A DNA stretch of 64,000 nucleotides from Todiramphus chloris collaris (taxonomy: Eukaryota; Chordata; Aves; Coraciiformes; Alcedinidae). The notes under the pieces are model-generated. The model ran no database searches, had not been told where the DNA came from, and saw only the letters and a program-made list of their open reading frames with translations. Positions 24,601 to 38,410 of the stretch are shown piece by piece (the first letter of the stretch is position 1; each line of letters starts with the position of its first letter). Where the stretch lies: NCBI GenBank assembly GCA_025345505.1, contig JANVCC010000130.1:11170736-11234735 (forward strand). The letters are read 5' to 3'. A program made the translations under genes and the position numbers.

Positions 24601-27299
24601 GTCAGCAAGGTGTTGGATCAGTGTTGCCATTTGGTGGAGTCTTGCTATTCCTGTAGACAGAGGGACTTCTCTGGGACAGAATGCACATACAGGAGGTAGA
24701 ATTTGCCTGGCAGCAGCTGTACACATTAGTGCATGAGACAGGAAAGAGAGAGCAGCAACAGGGATTATTGGTTTAAGAGGAAGCTGGGGCAGAAAATTTG
24801 ATTTAACCTCAGTAACTAATCAGAAAAGGAATTAAAACAAGAAAATTGCTTATGGGTGCATCTTCCAGGCTGCAGAACACAGAACTCTATGTATTCTTCA
24901 CACCAAAGAAAATTCTGACTCCTAGTACAAACAAGCTGGAAGTACTGTAAATATTTTCCTAACTGTTATGTCCAAAAGAGTCAATGCTTCTCTAACCACC
25001 ATTGAAAATTAATCAGAAAAAGACACAAAGCAAAGCAACTTTATCCACGGAACACAGGAGAGCAGAGTTTTCAGTGTTACAGATGAAAAAAACCCATAAT
25101 TCATGGAATTATCTCTTTTTTTCTCTTCTAATACATTCCAGCTCACAGAAACTGAGTGCTTCTGTTGTCAAGTAGGTTGAATAATGACTTTGAGTACACT
25201 GCTCTGTTTTGTACTCAGGACAGCATTTGCACTGGCATGCTTCAGAAAGAAGAATGTATTTAAAGTGAAGCTAATAGAAAATCTTTAATTTTCAGGTCAC
25301 TGCAGAATTCACTGGTCACAGCAAATAATGGCATTTTACAAGAAAAACATTTTTAAATTCATACTTGCAAGAGATTCAGCACTGGTATTCAAGACAATTA
25401 TTAAAAAAAAAAAAGAAAAAAAACAAAAAAACCCAAACTTTGAAGGGCTTCTACTTGAAAAACTAATCTTTTTCACAGTGTTTCCACATACCTTATGGAA
25501 AAGTTAAGGCTTTCGAGCTCAGCCTCTCGGTTGGTAGCAGCTTTTCTTTTAAACCAGCCATGCTGCAGAACTGAACATGCTCTTCTTTTGAACAGTTTTC
25601 TATTCTTGGCTTTGCCTGCTGCTTCTGCAAGTGAGTTTGTATGTAAACCACAGAAAAAAAAAAGTCTTGCTTCCTTTGTATTCCATATGTTTGCCAGGCT
25701 AGTGGCCAGAAGAGATCATAAGCAGTTTGTTTTTCAAACCCTAGAACTTGGATAGGCATCGACTGCATCATCACATAGTTATTTTTATCTTTGAATAATA
25801 TTTAGAGATTTCAGGAGTTGTAATTAGCTTTAAAATACCATGTTGCCCTAATTTTGCTACACATAGAGCCTTAATTTTCAGTAGTGGTCCAGCTAATAAT
25901 TTTCTTCAATCTTGTGTCTTTAAACTTCAGAGATTCATTAGCCTGATTATTCATGGTTTATCCCTTGTTCCCTTTTCCTTGGATCATCATGGTTTCTTTA
26001 CTAGCCTTACTGGAAGTGTGTCTATTTCTTAAACATTTCTCTGTCTGTATCTGAAGAAAGTTTTTAATCCATTCTCCTCAAATTTTTATTTTATTTTTTT
26101 TCTGAATTGGTGATTTTAAATGACATATAGATGTCTCTGAAACTCAGTGCAGGTGCACAACTTCCCCTTAGTTTAGTATACCCCAGTACTGCCTATTGCA
26201 GTCATTCTTCATGTTTTGTCTGTCCCCACTGTTGTTTTCCCACTGGATTGTTAAGGCAGCACTTCCTGATTTAATAACCAGGCAATCCAAAACAGTGGAA
26301 TAGGCCAGAGTTTCTGAGACCAAATTTCACACATGACCTCTGTTCTTAGGGCAATGAGTATGAGATAAGTAGGAAATCACATGACACTCAAATCTTTGAT
26401 TTTAAAGTAGTATTCAGTATTGAACTGCAGCCATGAGTTGCTCGTCACTGACCAGCCACCCTTCCCCACCCTCAGCTTCCACAGGGCAAATGCAGCAAAT
26501 GCAATTTGGAGATAAGAAGCTGATGAGGATAATGACCATCTTTCATCCCTGACACTTGTAAGGAATGACTGAGTGGCCTTGAAGGAACTTTATCTCTAAA
26601 GTAAAAGTGTCTACAACTCAGGTCAGGAGTCTGAACTATCTGGATGAAGGACTTTCCCAGGTGTTGCTTCAGGAGAAATTCAGTTATATTTGACAGGAAA
26701 AAAAAGGCAAGCAATAAAATTCCAGACACAGCTAGTACAAGTATGCAGTATATATTTTGCCACTGACACCGTAGTTCCTAAAGAGTGTATGGTAAAGGAA
26801 GCCTATTGAGAAGCACGCAATGCTGCAGACTTCAGAACTGTCATTATGAGATTAAAAATATATCCAGAGCACTAAGGTTTGGAAGCCGTATTTGTCAATA
26901 GTTCAACACAACAGATGTTGCTTCCACTCTCTTAGAGGACCTGCTTCCAGAGAAAGGTGTAAAGTTCTCTCACCCATTCTTCTCAGGAAGATTAAAGGTT
27001 TTAGTGGGAGACAGGGAAGGGACCTTACTGGATTAGGTGCAGAACCTGTGCAGAAAAACTGAAAAAAAAGAACACTAAGATGTGCAAAGCAATCCCATTT
27101 CTACACTCCCTTTACATGAGCAACTGCCCTCTAAGAATCTTTTCTGTATTGCAGGGCATATGTGGCTGCCAATGACATCAGCTATGTCAGCAGGAGAGAG
27201 AAAAATTCACTCAATCACATCATCTCCCATCCTTCTCCAAACACTGCATCACCTCTCTAGGATGAGTTGCTATTTTTAGTCTTCTAGTTTTAAGCATAT
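21696..27299. other. Intergenic DNA with simple repeats
   Basis: AT-rich spacer with no recognised gene. It holds A-rich tracts near 22310-22370, an A-rich/(AT)n tract at 22934-22988, and another A-rich tract at 25399-25436. Synteny would place FAM227A exons on the minus strand somewhere in 18.4-37.8 kb, but none was recognised here. Confidence 0.5.
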
Positions 27300-27990
27300 G
27301 TTGAGACTGCTTCTCGCGGAGAGGGATCTGGGGGTTATAATAGCCAGGAAAATGAATATGAGCCAGCAGTGTGCCCAAATGGCAAAGAAGGCCAACAGCA
27401 TCCTGGCCTGTATTAGAAATAGTGTGACCAGCAGAAGTAGGGAAGTGATTGTTCCCCTGTACTCAGCACTGGTGAGGCCTCACCTCGAGTAGTGTGTCCA
27501 GTTTTGGGCACCTCAGTACAAGAGAGATATTGAGGCTCTGGAGCAGTGCAGAGGAGGGCAACGAAGTTGGTCAGGGGACTGGAGAATAGATCGTATGAGG
27601 ATTGTTTGAAGGAGCTGGGCCTGTTTATTTTGAGGAAGAGGAGGCTGAGGGGAGACCTCATCACTCTCTACAACTACCTGAAAGGACATTGTAGAGAGGC
27701 TGGTGCTGGTCTCTTCTCTCAGGTAATTAGGGATAGAACCAGAGGGAATGGCCTCAAGCTGAAACAAGGTAGGTTTAGACTGGACATTAGGAAAAAATTC
27801 TTCACGGAAAAGGTAGTGAAATATTGGAATGGTCTGCCCAGGGAGGTGGTTGAGTCACCATCTCTGGATGTGTTTAAACATCACTTGGATGTGGTGTTGG
27901 GGGACATGGTCTAGGGGTGAACTTGTAGAGTAGGGCTAACGGTTGGACATGATGATCCCAAGGGTCTTTTCCAACCTGAGTGATTCTGTG
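27300..27990 (+). repeat. CR1 LINE, about 700 bp, retaining the C-terminal reverse-transcriptase region
   Basis: The longest CR1 copy in the window. Translation gives typical CR1 pol C-terminal phrases: [49 protein letters not shown] and later [31 protein letters not shown]. An in-frame TAG replaces the Tyr after RPHLE (27490-27492), and the rest continues in another frame, so it is dead. It ends with a CR1-like tgattctgtg tail and is 5'-truncated. Confidence 0.92.
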
Positions 27991-30900
27991 AAACACTTCT
28001 CTTCCTAACAAGCTTTGCATCTTGGGTGTGGTGGTCTGAAATATTAAATATTAGCAGTTTGGATTCCTCTTGCCTAGCACCTATCAGTGACTCCAATACC
28101 TAAGGAAGTGTTTGCACTAATTGTGCTCACACAAGCAGCTTTGATGTCAAGGTTTGATAAATGTATATACATATATGTACACACATTCTCCAGCTTCTCA
28201 CTGGGGGAGGATATAATACAGCACAGCAAAGGCCCTCAGAACAACAAGCCCGCAGAAACTTAGTAAAATAAATGTTACCTTTTCTTCCCCAGTCCATACC
28301 TGGAAAAGTCACTGTTTTACAGTTTACCTATTTGGACTTGGAGGACTTTGCTTGTTTGATGAGGTTGGTACTTGCTAAAAGCTTGTCCGTGTCTCAGTTC
28401 CTTCAAGAGAAATGAAAGGCAGAAAACCTTTGAGTAATTTACCATGACATCAGGATTGACTCCTCAGTTCTCATGTACTGTCTTTAAAAAGTCTAGCTCA
28501 TCCATAGGTGAAACCCAAATGTTTCTAGGGCAAAATACAGCAGCCACTAGTGCCAGCAGCACAACACTGTAGTCATGGGAAAAGGAATAAAAACACCCTC
28601 TCCTGCTGAAATGGCAGGAGAAATTTCAGGGTCATAGGCTTTCAATTACAGGCTTCAATTATAGGCTTGCCAAATATCCGTGACACCAGGGTAATGTCCT
28701 TATCTATTAAAAAGTAACTGATGGAACTATTCCAAGTCAGCTGTCTCCAACAGAAGCGACTTTAGGAGATTTCTTCCCTCAAGATTTATTGACTCCATAA
28801 ATTGCTTTAACAAAATTCATAAAGCACAATGCACTCATGTATTTCAGTGTGCAAATCTGGGTAAAATATGGCACGAACATCACATGGTTACAGTATTTCT
28901 CTAAGCTAGTTTTATAAGCAAACTAATGTCTCCCAAATTTCCACTCTGTACATAATTACTCACTGAAATATGTTCCCCCTACAGTGAAATATGTTCCACT
29001 CCTACAGTGACAAAGCAACATGGGTGAGGTAGCTTTCCCTAACACTCTGTAATAGTAAGACCCTGGCTGTGCTGAGAGGAATTGTTATGCTGGCAGCAGG
29101 GCAGTATCACTGTGATGATATTTAAATATAAACAAAGACAAGGATTCCAAAGCATAGATGTGATCTGGAGCCTGACAGGATTGCTATAATAATGAATATT
29201 AAAAAAGTACACCAAACTCGATTTAGCTTGGTCAAAAGAAACAGAAGTTGCTGCTTCCACTTGTTGACAGACATGCCACAGCACAAACTTTCATTGCAAA
29301 AATATGTAGAAATCAGCAAGATGCAAACTGAGTAAATTGTGTGTTATGCCAAAAGAATCCCTCTGCAGTATGAGTAAGCATAAAAGAAAATGCCTGATAT
29401 ACTTCATTTCAGATTTAGAGAGTAACTTGCTTTCCTGCCAGCTTGTTTTCCAGGTCTCTAAATTTTAATGGAACAGGCAAACCTTATGACTGATGACCTC
29501 TTTCTTGTCCCCCTCTTCAACATACAATATAGGAAATCACAGAGTGCATAACAATACACACATTGTTCTTAACTTCAATTTAAGAACTATATTATTCAAT
29601 TTCCAAAGCATTTGTAGAGAAATAAATGACTGACTCTATCAATACCAACTCTGAATACTCTCACTGACTTCTGTATCAGCCTCAGTGTTCCCAGACACCC
29701 TTTCAATGCAGCCCTTCTGTATGTTTACCACTCCCATTCTTTCCACTGTTCATACTTTTTTCCATGCAGATTTGCCCAAATATCCTTCTCTTGCTTTTTT
29801 CCTTCTGCCTTACTTTCTTTGCTCTCTGTGCTTAGAACTTTTCCCTTCTTTGTGTGACAAATAACCATCTTTTCTGTTCTCTTAAACTGTTAACAAAACC
29901 CCACAATTAATTTCTATTAGACATTTCAAAGTAATTTGCTACTCTGTACCCAGGTACAGTGGTAATGCTCTTTCATGAGTCCATCGTCCAGGTCATTCAG
30001 GTCCCTAGACTTCAAGACAGGAATTAAATCAGAGGCTTATAATTACACAGAAAAAGATTAAGTGCCAGACACCTGCAGTTCCTAATGACTGCAAAATAAA
30101 TGATTCTTATGGAGCATCTTGGAAAGTGTTACTACTTGTCTAGGTGACTAAATATCAAATCAGGACATTTGTTTTGAAACTGCAATCCCCATTTTTTACT
30201 TATTTGTAGCCTGTTGGACACTGGCTCACCTGTCTCAATTTCAGTTACAAGCTTTCCTGTGTTCTACACAAGGCTTCACATACTGACACAATCCCTGACA
30301 ACAAGTTATCACTGCCAGTTCTTTAATCTTGGAACTGAAGCAGCACATTACTTCAGCAGTAAATGAATGAATGAATTGTGAGAACAGCCTGTCTGCTGAC
30401 CCATGAAAACAATTTGGCTTTCTTTCAGACTGACAAGATTTAAATCTTGAGATGTTAGGATTTTCATATGCTTTTATTTCCAAAATTAATCAAATTGCAT
30501 ATATGTGTGAACTGGGAACTAGTTTCTAAATATGACACTCCTTCCCTCCTATCAATGTTAAAAATATGAGATTCTTCACCATATTTAAGCACTTGGTGCC
30601 TCAGTCAAACTTTATAATCTTTCCCATGCCATTCTCTGCTTACTTCTTTACTAAAGGAAATGTCTGCTGTATCTTGTCTGGAGAGTACAGCACAGACAGC
30701 GAGTGTTGTCTGTGGGACAATGACCTGCAATGAGCAAGACTCCCTAAACTGCAAGGGAAGTGCAAAAGGTGCTTGTGGGACATGTGTTTGAAAATAGTAA
30801 GATCAGACTTAGAAAATGAGAAGACTGCTCAGGACTTCAGGAAATTCTTTCTGAATGGCTAAGGAACAACTCCTTTTTCATATCATCTGCTAAATCAATC

Positions 30901-33900
30901 AAAAAACCCCTAAATTGACAAACTTGTCAGTAACAGGAACAAGACAAAGAGGGCAACAATGGATACTTTTAATGAAAGCCTTAGCTTCTGTGACACATCC
31001 AGTTGCAGGCCACACATCTCTGGTAACATATTTTTATCCTACATTCTTGTACAGAGTACTTACCAGTCTTCTCTGGACTGATTCTCATCTAGAAGGAATG
31101 AAAAACACAGTTCATAAGTTTAGAACCCAAGACTTAGAACCAAGTTTATGCAGAGGTCACACTCTCCATAAGGCTTATTTTACTTGGGTATTCAATGCAA
31201 ATTCAAAATTTGTATTTTCAGGGATCTCCTTCCCTTGTGAGCCAATGAAGATCCTGCTTCACTGCTGCTAAACACACTGACACCATCCAGCTATTTATAT
31301 GACGTCAAGCTATCAAGACCACTCTACCTGGTCATAGTATCTTTCGTATTTGCATCCCTTGCTATACCAGGGAACAATGCAGAATTAAGACAGGAAACCA
31401 AAACAACAGGGTAACAAAACCAAAACATCTGGACCTGCCATTTACTGTTGTAAGTACACCACCACGTGACCTTCACAGGTGTCATAGGAATGGGTTCTAA
31501 ATCTCCTGGTGTCCCTGAATAGCTTTTACCACAGGCTAGTTAAGGTCATCGGTGAGCAGTCAGGTGAGCAGTCATCTCCATTCCTCAAAAGCCTGAAAAG
31601 CCACCTCATCTGCTTTTGAGCTCACAGCAGATACCCAGGAGTACAAAGGACTTTCTGGGCCACACAACCCATTCTCATGCTATTGCAGACACTGCATCAT
31701 CTAAAGCCCACATTGGTTTCAATTTTTGCCTTTGATAAAAGGCCATCCACTGCATTCCTTTCTAACACAAAGAATCAGTATAGAGTTAAGACCTATAGAT
31801 CAAGGTATTCTGGGGAGAGAAATGACCACCCGGTTTGGATATGAAATTCCTATTTAGATTAGCAGGGTCTAGGGAGAACTACTTAAGTCAGTTTTCTTAT
31901 GACTCTCCTCTCCCTTTGGTGACTGCAAATTGTTCATCTTGAATTTTTCTGGTTCAAACTGGGAAGAGTCCCAATTAGTGTAGCTTCTTGGGGTTTGTAG
32001 CGTGCCTAAGTGAAGAGAAAGGAGGAATGGTGAAATAGCATGAAAAGAATACTTGGCACTTTTTCCCATCATCATAGTGGGCTGTAAACACTAAGTTTCG
32101 CTGTATCTCATGATGCAGTAGCATCTGTTTTCATGGACAAAGCACAGTTGTTGTTCATGTAGGCCATGAGATAAAATAAGCTTAGAAGGGGATTTAAAAT
32201 GCAGGCCCTGTTTGCTCTCCCTTGTAAACAACATGGCAACTCAGCCCAAAGGCCTGACTTCTCATCTCCAGCTGTGGAGGGTTACAACAGAAAGCGACCT
32301 ATGCTGAGAGATCCCCTCCCCTGGTATAGCCTCCCTGATTTGTTAATTGGGAATCTACAGACTGGACATTTAATATTTGGTCATTTCCCAGAAAGGATAT
32401 CTTGAGTGATCCACAGAAACAGATGATTATGAAAGTAAGAGACTAAGAGAAGAATGAAAAGACAGGCATGGAAGCAAGCAAGGAGTAACCAGGTAATAGG
32501 AGAATGAAATAGAGTTTAGCACAAGCTTTCACTGCTGTGTGGACTGCCCATGTTCTCTGAACCTTTGGTCTCCTGGTCACCAAGGACAGCCTCGTGGCAA
32601 ACTCTGTCAGGAAGCAATGGATTCTATGCAGAGTATGTGAGCAGCTGAACTGCCTGCACATTTATTTAAACTCTTTAAAGTGAACAGTGCAGCCAGAATG
32701 GTGAACAGCAATGGGAAAACCTCTTCAGAGCACTGCGTGTTTTTTATACAACACCCTGGTTTCATATACACTTTTTCTAGAGAAGAGGATGCATGTATCA
32801 CATATCAGTACATATAGGGAAGGACCAACTAAACAAATGTACATGTGTAGAATGTGTACGTGTGAATTCAGGGAAGGAGGGCATAAAATCAGTTTGAAAG
32901 ACAAGGAACAGCTTAATTTACAGCCTACTGCTTGCAGAAGTCCCATTTCCTGACAGGAGCAAAACTATCCCACCTATCAGCCATTCTGAAATTGCACTCA
33001 TTGCAAAGCAGTGTCTTGGACTCATCAGTACTGAAACGTGATCTTGGGAAACTGGGAAAGAAGCAGATACACAAGGCTTGACTCATCAGTGCTGAGAAAA
33101 TACAAGTGTTTAAGGAAAGAGAAATGACAACTTTATATACTTATATATACTTTATAAGAGATCATGGGCATAGTGTTCTTTTGAATAACAAAGTCTGCAT
33201 TTCAGCCAAAGCAATGACTGTAGCTTTGAAGAACCAGTAATTAAGGAAAGAAGTGCACAATTTCGAGGGGGGGAAAAAAAAGGACAAAAACATTTCTCCT
33301 TCCCCCTTTCTTTAAAGAAAGTCATGTTAGCAAAAAAGAATAATCAGACAGACTGTTAGTGCAGATATTTAGAACTTTTAGGAGACAATAAAAGCCTGCT
33401 GTGAAAAGTGAAAGAAAATTAAGATCCCAGGAATTAGTAAATAATTAAAAGAGAGAAGGCAAAGGTTAAATTAAGTGAAGGCATATCCTTAGGTGAAAGA
33501 TAAGAGACAGATGCGAGTGACTAGAAATCAAATCCGTGCTTTACCCCATTTTGTTATTTCACTTATATTATTAAGAGCTTTACTATGCAGAATACAAAGG
33601 CATGAACTTTCCTGACTATCATTTGGTGATTCAATGCAGGGATAATCCCCATGACACCTCAGCATCCTCAAAAGTTACACTACAGCTGATGGTCGGACAT
33701 TCGGATTCCTGCAATAATTAATTAATAGATGCTTGCACATCACTCCGAAAATCGCTATTTATAGAGTAAGTATTAGTTTCAGATTACTCCTGCGGGGACG
33801 GGTTTCTCCATCCCATTTCACTGCCTTCGTGTTTTCTTTGCCTAAGCACTTTCCTGAGGGCCTCCTGGTGGTGGAACCTGCGACAGTCAAGCAGGGGTGA

Positions 33901-35513
33901 GGTTTTTTATATAGCTTTGCAAAGCCGTGATATAGCTGTTCTTCTGTCTCTTGAGGTGGCTCTAATGAGAAGAAGAAACAAAGAAAGAGGTGTCTGCTCT
34001 GTCAATAAAGTATAGGTGAGATATTTAGTAACCAGGGTACTAAAAGAAGGGACATCGTTAACTGCAGAGCACTGAGGCAACACAAACTACAGCAACACAA
34101 AACACAAAAACACAAAACCAGCAACAACTGCTGAAGAATTTGGGACAGAATTAATTTCAATATGCAAAAAAAAAATTATAGGTTTTAAACTTAGTCCCCT
34201 CTAGCACTCCAGTCAATGTAGCAAGTTTCAAGCAGCAATAATTACAATAAATATTCTCTTTGACATCAGAATAAGCCTTGAATAAATTTACTGAACTCAC
34301 CACTGAGTGGGTTTCCTTATTGATATAACAGAGAACAATAATAATCCTGCAGTGTGTATGTAAAAAGGCAATAAAACCACTATGGAGTTAAAAGCATCTC
34401 TGAGACCATCTAAGCTATAGATTCTGTATCACTTGTTAACTGAAAAAGCAGAAGATGCTCCAAATTAAGCTGCCAAGAACAGCTTGGGTCTATAACCAAA
34501 ATTTCCACATCGTCATGTGCTACAGCCCTATCTTCATCCTGTCACTCTCTCAGCCTTTCACCAGCATTCCCAAAGATGTCTTCATAAAAAGATACCCAGT
34601 TTCCTTACAAAACTACTGTAATATGCAGGCTCTTCACTGTTTAATGAGCTTTTGCAGATCCCAAGTGATATCTGTTCTCTCCCAGTTATTGTACTGGGAG
34701 AGAAAGCATGTGCGGCGTGTTCACTTCCCCACAAAGAGAAGGATGCACAGCGCTACACTATAATGCTTTTAACATTGCTTAAAGTCATATGTCAAACTAC
34801 CTGCTGGCAAGAGAACAATGTAATACATTGACTGAGAGGCAATGCTGGAAACAGCAACGATCGGCTCTTGCTTCAGTATCTACCCAATGTAAGCAGAGAA
34901 AGGATGGAAAGCTACTGCCAGAATAGCCTGGGAGGTTGGTGCAGCGAGGAAATTCTACCACACTTTTCAAGGAAATGGAGCCTGTCAAGAAATGAGATTT
35001 AGTAAAACCATAAAAATGGAGAAAGATTCCTGAAGCAAATCACACCAAAAATCATTGACACTGAGCCTCTTGCTCTCCAATTTCAGGAGAAGGATTCTGA
35101 ACTCTCATTCACAAGCCCTACCAACTGCGAAACTATTCACACACATATTGGCATCTGCGCTCACAGCCACCAGGCAGACAGAAGTATGCATTTACCTCAC
35201 ACGCCAGGGCGGGGATGGGCCGCCTGGCTTCTTCTCTGCCTCAGAGAAAGAGGCTGTCAGAGCTTCTCTCTGTCAGAGCGTCCCTGTGAGATCCCAGATA
35301 AATGAACAGTTTCATTTTTCAAGAATTGTAATGTATTACTACAACACTCATCCTGCTTAGTGCAAGGAGAACTAAAGTGCACAATGGTGCTGAATTATAC
35401 AGGTTTCCCCTGGGAAGGTGAACATTACTACCCCTGTGTTACTGGCAGGGCACATCCTGACCAGAGCTTCTTATGGTTTTACCCCCTCAATAACAACTCC
35501 CTGACATACTTAA
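27991..35513. other. Intergenic DNA, no confident gene
   Basis: Mostly AT-rich unique sequence. Two minus-strand stretches look faintly exon-like: 31869-32010, after a ctcttcacttag acceptor, and 33790-33890, after a tgtcgcag acceptor. Neither can be tied to a known protein. Confidence 0.45.
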
Positions 35514-35838
35514 TAGAATCACAGAATCATAGAATGGTTTGGGTTGGAAGGGACCTTATAGATGGTCTAGTTCCAACCCCCCTCCATGGGCAAGGACACC
35601 TCCCACTATAGCAGCTTGCTTAAAGCGCTGTCCAACCTGGCCTTGACACATCCAGTGATGGAGCATCCACAACTTCTCTGGGCAACCTGTTCCAGTCTCT
35701 CACCACCCTCACAGTGAAGAGCTTCTTTCTAATTTCTAATCTAAATCTACCCTCTTCCAATTTGAAGCCATTGCCCCTCATCCTATCACTGCATGCCCTT
35801 GTAAACAGTCCCTCCCCAGCTCTCTTCAGATACTGGAG
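35514..35838 (-). repeat. CR1 LINE 3' fragment
   Basis: The plus strand reads tagaatcacagaatcataga, then ggtttgggttggaagggacc, the reverse complement of a CR1 3' end. About 325 bp, truncated near a tactgga block. Minus-strand translation includes [19 protein letters not shown], a CR1 pol C-terminal motif. Confidence 0.92.
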
Positions 35839-37350
35839 ATAGATTTCCTTTATAAAGGGAAGATATATGTATATATTATACATAAAGATATATTTCCTTT
35901 ATAAAGAAAACATGTGATTTTGTCTTTAAGCATCTGAGGCAGGTGCTTCTCTCATCTGGAACTCTTCAGGTCTGAGTATTTCTTTGTCAATTCAAAAGTT
36001 TTCAGTGCTTGTAAGAACTGGGAAAAAAAAAAAAAAAAAAAAAAGCGAGTGCTCAGAGCTCCGTTCCTCACTATCCTCTATGCTCTTTGATTCTTATAAG
36101 CATCTAGGTTAGCTACAGAGTTTTTTCAGATCAAAATTGTAATTCTGCATTCTCACAGCCTTTTCTCCAAGGTTCTTGCCCTCATTTCACTTCTGGCCCT
36201 TCTTTTCATCTTTCTTTTCCAATATATGCACACACACATAGGGAAGTTATATGCTGATAGGAGCCACAACTACTTCACAAAGCCCTTGTTCAGCACTGCA
36301 AATTATTGTTTTACTTTTAAGGGCGTTCGCTCATTCCTCCCCTGCTCCATAATCCCTTCTCTTATTTTAAAACAAAAGGAAAAGTCACCAATTTCCAGCA
36401 CACAGACTCTAGTACATGGGTTCAGAAGGCCACTGTTTGTATAGCATGTGTCCCGCAAGAATCATGTATTGCTTAACTGCACTACCAGAAGATACTGCAG
36501 CACCTGAGATTTTTCTTGTCTATAGTCACCAGGCTGGCACTGTGCTATCTTTCCAATTCTCATTCCAAGTGACCAGTTTCCCATTTCGCTTCAGGCAGGA
36601 TGCCAATTAAGCACTCTGAGAATGAATGACAAAGAATTTTTTTGGTGGAGTTTTAATACTGGTGCAAAACAGATTAAAAGGCTGGTGATTCTCTTATTTT
36701 CTCCTTTCCTGGAACTTCTGTTTATCCATTTGTCTCCACCTTCCCCCCCCCCCCCCCCTTTTTTTTTTACCTCCTTTTCTTTATTTAAAAGTCATCATCC
36801 TAATACCTCATTAATCTAAAATTTCCAGGAAAGCCTCACAAAGTCCTCAACAGAAACCCTTCTAATAGTGAAGTAATTTCAGACCACTAAATTCTAAGAG
36901 ATTGGAGAATTATATTAACATTTAGAAAATTAATGGTATTTTGCCACTGCAATATACAAAATATTGGCCCTATATGCCACATACCCCTGCCATTTATTCA
37001 AAATACTATGCAAACCAACTATCAAAGCCACTTCCCATGGAATACAACCCAGTAAGTCACACAATAAAACTAAATTTATCCCATCATGTGCTGAGAAGGG
37101 AGGACTTTGCAACACACGCAGGCAATCAGGACGGTGGGACTGCTTCCTAAGACAGCTTCTTTAGGAACCGCCTGCTCTTCTCTCTCCAGCTTCCAACCCA
37201 TCATCTCTTGAACTCGGGGAGTCCAGGACCCAAGACCTTCTCCACTTCCCCCATGTTCCCAAGCAAGGGGAGGTTTCTCCTCACTATAGCGTCTCATTGT
37301 TTGCAAACATAATTTTAAAGAGTCTCCCGACCAATTCAAGCATTTTAGGT
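35839..37350. other. Intergenic DNA upstream of the CBY1 CpG island
   Basis: It contains an A22 run at 36023-36044 and a C16T10 homopolymer junction at 36743-36768. No gene recognised. Confidence 0.5.
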
Positions 37351-37719
37351 TAGGTGTAAGGAACCAGCGGGCAGAAGAACATCACGAGTTAGACGCAGCT
37401 CGACCGCGAGAAGAGCCCCGTCTCCACGGCACCAGCTCATCGGGACTCGTCCCTCTCCACGGCAGCCAGCGGCTCCGGGGAGAGGCTCGGGGCACGGAGC
37501 GGGGCGCCAAGCCGGGACGGGACGGCAAGCGGCCGTCGAGACCGCCCGAAGGCCCGTCAGCCAGCTCCTCCAACGCGGCCTGCCTCGCTCTCGGAGCATC
37601 GCCCACGGCCACCCTCCTCCTCCTCCTCACGGCAGCCGCCGGCCCCGCACGGCCCAGGCCTGAGGGCCGCCCACCGCGCCGGCGGCTGCGGCGGCGAGGA
37701 GGAGCGGCGGAGCCCCGCC

Positions 37720-37733
37720 GTCGCCGTGGCAAC
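37720..37733. promoter_or_regulatory. RFX X-box (GTCGCC-GT-GGCAAC)
   Basis: It fits the X-box consensus GTNRCC-N(0-3)-RGYAAC at every defined position. X-boxes bind RFX factors and mark ciliary genes. CBY1 works at the ciliary base and is a known target of the ciliogenesis programme, so the site makes sense about 680 bp upstream of the CBY1 ATG. Confidence 0.75.
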
Positions 37734-38410
37734 GCAACGGCCGCAAACCGCTCCCGGGGCAGGCGGCGGCTGAGCCCAGCGGCGCGGTGGCGGACGGAGA
37801 GCGCCGAGAGCAAGCGCGGCTCGCCGGTGAGGTCCGCTCCCCCCCCAGCCCCCCGCGCGATGCAGGCGAACCCCGCTGGAACGGCGCGGCCTAGCCGCCC
37901 CCGCACCGCGGGGCTGACCCTACCACTCTGGGGCGGGAGAGGGGGTGTGGGGGACAGTGTGTGGACGTGGTTCCTCATCTGTTTCGCCCGCTGGTTTCGC
38001 CAAGTGAGATACCGTGAGGGAAAACCGACCTAGGGGCCCGTCCCGGTGGCGGCCCTTGCGAGGAATAGCGCTCTCCGGTTCTCCCCTCCCTTCTCCTCAG
38101 AGCTCGGGTTGGATGGTACGGCCCGTGCGCCCCCTCCTCCCCTTCCCCCCTCCCCCCGGCAAACGCCATTCGACACTTTGGGGGTGAGGAGGGCGGGTGC
38201 GGGTTCTGGGATTAGGTGGAAACGGGGCAACGTCGGTGGAAGTGCCGGAAAACGGGCGGCCGGAGGAAAGCTCGTCCCCACCGACGTGGCCATCTTCTCA
38301 CGTTGCCGCGTCTGCCCTACAGCCTCGGACCAGCCGCATCCCTCCTGCCCAGGGAGCAGCACTCGGGCAGGCCGCGGGGAGCGCCCCGTGCACCCAGACA
38401 GCGGCGAGCG

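Noticed and set aside
27546-27914. 122-codon protein-like ORF considered as a host gene
   Set aside because: It is the C-terminal CR1 reverse-transcriptase region within a LINE copy.
36622-36819. FFWW motif considered as part of a FAM227 domain
   Set aside because: It is on the plus strand (FAM227A should be minus), the rest of the frame is translated homopolymer (PPSPPPPPFFF), and no splice sites fit.
37382-37978. 198-codon minus-strand ORF in the CBY1 island, considered as the FAM227A N-terminus
   Set aside because: Arg/Ala/Pro/Gly-rich shadow of a CpG island, with no resemblance to a folded protein.
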